A DNA stretch of 64,000 nucleotides from the NCBI GenBank assembly GCA_947652605.1, contig OX393580.1:13164159-13228158 (forward strand). Direction: 5' to 3'. The notes under the pieces are model-generated. The model was not told the origin of the DNA. It worked only from the letters and a program-made list of their open reading frames with translations, and ran no database searches. A program made the translations under genes and the position numbers. Each line of letters starts with the position of its first letter. Position 1 is the stretch's first letter. The DNA comes from Elmis aenea. Taxonomy: Eukaryota; Arthropoda; Insecta; Coleoptera; Elmidae. Shown piece after piece: positions 59,265 through 64,000 of the stretch.

Positions 59265-59272
59265 CTTCAAAG

Positions 59273-60585
59273 TAAGAAACTATTTACAAGCCGTTGCCTA
59301 ATTTTATTACTTAGTAACAGGCGGCACAATTTGCAATACACATAACTTTAATTAAATAAATAACTTATACTTGGGTTCATACGAAATAAACGCGCGGAGC
59401 ACCACGTCGAAATATGTGGAAGTACCCAATAACATGCCGACAACGCTACGTGATAGCATTTATCATTAACATGTCAAAGTAAATGGCAATAAAAATTACT
59501 ACTCCACCATTATTTACAGATTCAGCATGTCGGCTCATACTTTATTATCAAAATAAATACAACCAAAGTATGATGGTCAAAATTTGTTGGTATAATATTC
59601 AGCAAATAACTACATAAATTATTAAATACCTACTTTTAAACATCGTACAATACAAAACGATTAGGAATAATAAAATACATCAAACAATTTTTAATTCACA
59701 GTCATTACAAAAAATATCTTGCTTCTTACGGTAGAGAAACAGATACTGTACGATTAATTATATTTAAAAATAATAAATGCTAAAATAGAAAAAAAACTAT
59801 TCATTAAACACTACAGATAATTACCTAAATTTCAATAAAATTGGAAATAACTGAACATTACTTTTTGTCATTAATATAGTCAATTTAAGCAATCACATAA
59901 TAACTACTGTATATTATATTAAAAAGAATTTGGACTAGAGTACAACTGAAATCGATATTCGAGAGAGATGCTAAATAACATAACATTCAAGTAGAAGTTT
60001 ACTAAAGAACTTCCTAGCCACTAAACGTGCCTACGAATAACCTAAAACAATTTGGAAAAAAAAATGCTTGTACAAACATACATTATTTAAGATTTAAAAT
60101 TAAGCGTTACAAAAAAAATAAAATGTATGAACCGAAACTGTGTAAATTATTTTTAACAAGCAAGGTTATATTTTCAATCTGCTTATTATGAAGCAATAAA
60201 CAAATTTGTTGACAAACTGTGTAAATGACTACTATCTTGTTAACACTTATGAACTAATTACCGTCGAATGAACCGGGAAGAGTGAATCGGATAAAGAAGC
60301 CTACTAGGATAAAATTACTGAAAAGTAATTAAACAACTATAGAAGACTAATTTGGTACCTTTTATAAGATATTAATATTAACCATCACGGTAAAGCCTAA
60401 ATCTACACTTCAAAACGATTACCTAGTGTTTATTACAGTGAATTTTATTCATTAAAAAAATTAGAGTGAATTACACCACATACATGCGTCTACACTACAC
60501 CACATGAAGTGTAAAAAACAAGTGTGCATAAAAAAATTTAACCTACTAACATTTATATTACCGGTTGCATAAATGATTACCTCTT
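59273..60585. other. Non-coding stretch without visible repeats
   Basis: AT-rich, no element ends or family signature recognised. Confidence 0.4.
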
Positions 60586-60596
60586 GGTAGCTAAGC

Positions 60597-60975
60597 CAGG
60601 GGTTTGGAGCGGAGCACGGAGCTGTGGAGCAATGGGTTTTTACCCGTAACAGGAGCGGAGTCCTGAGCAAATAATTTTGATTGCTTCACTGCTCCAGTTT
60701 ATTTACTATGTACAATTTTTAAAAAAACTGTTTTTTTCTTTTTTCAACCTTTGAAAATCAATAATTTGTTCTTTCAAAAATTTATTGAACTTCACTAGTT
60801 TGTTACTGTCACATATTGTAATTTTTGACCAACTTCCACATATCCGATAAAATTAAATTTAGTTTTTAGAAGCCAATTTTTTTAATTAAAAAACTTGCTT
60901 TAAAAATGTTTACAATATTTGGAGCATGGAGCCCATTTTGATGCAATTAAAAAATTGGACTGCTCCAAACCCATG
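60597..60975. mobile_element. GAGCGGAGC-rich hAT-type miniature element, 8-bp duplication
   Basis: The ends caggggtttggagcggagc and ctgctccaaacccatg are flanked by agctaagc on both sides (60589-60596, 60976-60983), an exact 8-bp duplication. This fixes the family boundaries for the copies at 47299 and 54436. Confidence 0.93.
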
Positions 60976-60983
60976 AGCTAAGC

Positions 60984-61910
60984 AACACCACTGTTGTTAT
61001 TATGGAAACGATATTTGACGGCTCCTTAACTTAAATCGAGCTTGGCACAACTGCACTTTATTTTGTTTATCAGACAGTCAATAATAAATTACAAAAACAA
61101 AATCATTCTGTTTTTATCGATAGCATATGTTTTGAGATCACCCAAAAACTTTCATAATCAATTAAGAATACATGTAAGAAATACATATTAAATAAGTGTT
61201 GAACTAAATCAATCAAAGTTATAAATTTATTATAAGATTTGTATTACGTCAACCAGGTACAAAAACAGATTTTTTCGTAATAATTATCTGCATGCACAAC
61301 CAGTTTTAATCGTCATAAAAATGTTACCAACAATTTTAACATATCTATAAAAGTACCTACATATTAACATTTGTACGAACAAAATTAAATATTGTAGTAC
61401 TAATTTTAGACTTATCTTTACACAACCTTGAATTTTTACTTAAAGAAAAAGTACGTGAAATATATCGCTGTTGAATAAAATGTGATAGGTAAGTCAAATT
61501 ATCTGATTAACAGTACAACTTCTGAGTATAAATGGTCTGAGCGATATTATACATCACACACAATGCAAGCCGCCTTTGACTTTTACAAGTTCCGTGCTCA
61601 GAAAAACCGGTCAGCAACCCATCAGAAATCACAGACTCAAATAAGAGGCGAGATAACACACATTGCTGGTGTTTTAAGTCACATTAAATAAAAGTTATTA
61701 CATTACAATGTTAAAATACTTTACAACAAATAATCTCACATTAAAAAGGAATTACTAATATTATTTATTGAGTACGTTAAGTATGTGCACACAATTTAAA
61801 TAATAAGTGAAAATTCGATAACTCGCGGAATTATTTATGTGTAATTTGTTATTCTTTTAGTATTTTATACACAATGCACTTTAAAAAATTAAAGAAATCT
61901 ATATAAAGAT
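60984..61910. other. Non-coding stretch without visible repeats
   Basis: A 69-codon frame at 61482-61691 has no recognised family. Confidence 0.35.
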
Positions 61911-61913
61911 TGT

Positions 61914-62380
61914 AGGTTTGTTCCAACAAGCCATTTAAAACCAATTCATGGATAAGTACATGAACTGGTTTATTCGCATGCGTGAACTATGTACTAATAA
62001 ATGTATTGGCCAGTATTAGCCGTTGTTGGAACGCTTTTACGACTGGCTTAACTGCAAATGACATTTATGTCTATTGGGTTCCTAGAAATGTGCGCATCGC
62101 AAGGGTAAACACCTATGAATCCAGCACGTTAGTTGTGAACAGCGCATGCATGTAAAAATCCAAGCGCTAGTACGTGCCTTCATTCACATACTGTTTTATC
62201 CGTACACTGACTACCTGTTGTGACCTGTGACTGACTAGTTCATATATTAATTTTGTAACAGATGTAACAGCCACTAAACCTTCCGGTGAACTATCACAGA
62301 TTGTGATGGAACGCAATATCGATACTGCGCAGAATCCTGATGGTACATTGGATCGTCCATAGCCTTGTTGGAACAAACCT
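61914..62380. mobile_element. Miniature element, AGGTTTGTTCCAACAAG ends
   Basis: aggtttgttccaacaagcc and its inverse gcttgttggaacaaacct (one mismatch) flank 467 bp, with tgt on both sides (61911-61913, 62381-62383) as a possible 3-bp duplication. Interior non-coding. Confidence 0.75.
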
Positions 62381-62399
62381 TGTGTTAGAGATTATTATC

Positions 62400-63640
62400 C
62401 TATCGTTTGTTTTAAGAACTGAACAGTCTTAAACAGGGTTTTTTATATGGTTACTAGAGTAATCTCAGAAACTGTAAGATATAGAAAAACGGTTAATTTG
62501 GAAAAGTAGTGCAGAATTACTTATACAAACCGAAAATACAAACTTTCAAATATAATGTAAGTAATTATTTTAATCTGATTTTACAAACGATGAAAAACAA
62601 CAATTATAAAGGAAAAAGTTGTAGATAATTTTAAGTCGAATAAGCTTCAGTAAGCAGAGTTTTTCTGAATGGCGTTTGTTTTTTGAGATATAACACAACT
62701 TACTTTTTTTTAATGAAACCATAGTTAGCTGTAACTTAATTAAATTTTATTTTTTTAAGGCGATAAAGGTTGATTCACTAATTGCCACAAAGAAAAATAC
62801 ATAATTAGCCATGATAGTAGCACTTGAATATTATTTAGTGAACTCCATCGTATATTTTATAGATCAAATTCATATTTTCTTAAGTGCAGAACAACACTTC
62901 TCTGGAATTAACCAATTTATGAGGAGACTTCTTTTGTTGTAGTCATTGGTTTATTTGATTTATATCTGTGGCTTTAACTGTAGTTTCTTTTATTCTTTAG
63001 TGTCTTAAATAAACCAAATTTTTGCTGATTATGATATAATCTTGAAATATATGCACGGACAGTTGATGTCAATTAGGAGTAGTATATAGTTTAAAACAGT
63101 AGCTCTTGCTCTATTTTTGTTACATCTTAAGTTGCAGGACGAATAAGCCATAATAATAGGTAATAGAAAAACACAAACTATTATTTAAACATAACATCAC
63201 AAACAAATATATTGAAACTCAAAAAAAGGTCAATAGAAAAAATTATCGAAAAATTCGTAACGACTGTTAGTTTGTGGACAACAGTTATTAATTTTTAGTA
63301 CCATGGTTAGTTAGCTCTATGGTGAATAAAAGCAAATGCTCTTATAACTTCTATAACATAACTAATAAGTACTACTTATAATATAAAGTTTATATTATTT
63401 TTAAAAAAAAGCTATTTAATAAGGTTATAGCCAATTGCGGTTTTCATTAAAAAAAAAAATAAGTTTGTGTTTATCTCAAAAATAAATGCCTCTAGACTCT
63501 AGACAAAATCTGTTTAATGGTGCCTGTTCGGCTTAAAATTATCTATAACTTTATTTTCTGCAATGAAATGTAGGTTTAAAAAAAAAATTTAATTTTAGCA
63601 AACAACTTTCGGGTCTTGACGATATCTTAATTTTGATTTT
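62400..63640. other. Non-coding stretch
   Basis: acagggttttttatatggtt at about 62433 may be a decayed CAGGGTG-type terminus. Nothing else recognised. Confidence 0.35.
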
Positions 63641-63654
63641 TTAAGAGCGCTTAG

Positions 63655-64000
63655 AACAAGTAACACATTACAAATACTTGGGAACAATCATAGAAGGAAA
63701 CGGAAGACAAGACAAAGAGATAAACGACAGACTAGGAAAAGTGGGAAGAATATTATAATAACCTAAAAACGACCATCTTCAGTAAAAGAGAAATATCCAA
63801 AGAAACAAAAGTAGATGTAGTTAAAAAAGTAGTCACACCAACATTACTATACGGAACCGAATCATGGACACTTACAAAAGAAACTTAAGTAGAATAAATG
63901 CAGCCGAGATGAGGTTTTTAAGAACAATCGAGGGAAAGACAAAACTAGACAAAATAAAAAACGAGACATACAGAGAAAAACTAAAATAAAGTCAATAGAA
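63655..64000 (+). pseudogene. RTE-like LINE ORF fragment, continues past window edge
   Basis: Frames read VTHYKYLGTIIEGNGRQDKE and INDRLGKVGRI, then after a frameshift KREISKETKVDVVKKVVTPT, LLYGTESWTL. This is the region C-terminal to the reverse transcriptase palm in RTE-like elements. Stops follow from about 63885. It is a different, diverged family member from the copy at 14881-17815. The 5' part is missing. Confidence 0.8.

Overview
This 64 kb window is AT-rich nuclear DNA from an animal, most likely an insect. The element content fits an insect: piggyBac, PIF/Harbinger, hAT and Tc1/mariner-type DNA elements, Jockey-type and RTE-type LINE reverse transcriptases, and a Gypsy LTR retrotransposon. 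A beetle-like genome is a guess from general resemblance, not something shown here. I found no intact host protein-coding gene, rRNA, tRNA or CRISPR array. The window reads as intergenic or intronic DNA built from layers of nested transposons.

Layout. At 0-5 kb there are two long foldback (palindromic) elements, at 2168-3448 (6-bp target duplication) and 3902-5132. At 5.2-8.7 kb a decayed hAT transposon of the GTF2IRD2/SCAND3-like type carries an internally deleted piggyBac in its 3' part, flanked by TTAA. At 9.7-11.4 kb lies a decayed Jockey-type LINE. At 14.9-17.8 kb an RTE-like LINE is cut in two by a 1.7 kb palindrome. At 18.2-19.5 kb a Harbinger element has a second foldback inserted in it. 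At 21.5-22.9 kb is a non-coding Harbinger-like element, and at 24-27 kb are hAT miniature elements and another foldback. At 30.3-30.9 kb is a piggyBac deletion derivative. At 33.2-36.4 kb is a 5'-truncated Gypsy element with a 79-bp perfect inverted duplication at its broken end. At 39.5-40.2 kb is a 55-bp satellite array and at 42.5-43.1 kb a 147-bp tandem repeat. At 43.4-44.9 and 50.3-52.1 kb are nested palindromes. At 47.2-48.2 kb is a Harbinger-like element containing a hAT-type miniature element. At 53.1-54.4 kb is a decayed ZMYM1-like hAT transposase. At 55.8-57.4 kb is a young piggyBac-like element with both ends, TTAA duplications and a 320-codon open frame that lacks the catalytic C-terminal half. 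At 58.1-59.3 and 60.6-61.0 kb are two hAT-type elements with perfect 8-bp duplications. The window ends inside a second RTE-like LINE.

How it fits together. Many palindromic elements share CAGGGTG (or CCGGGTG/CCGGGCG) termini next to TA. This suggests several non-autonomous families mobilised by related Tc1/mariner-type transposases. They insert repeatedly into each other and into LINE, hAT and Harbinger copies, so the order of insertion can be read from the nesting. The long palindromes would form double-stranded RNA if transcribed. The segments with least sign of repeats, and so the best places to look for host function, are 14.2-14.6 kb, 36.9-38.1 kb, 48.2-49.4 kb, 59.3-60.6 kb and 61.0-61.9 kb.
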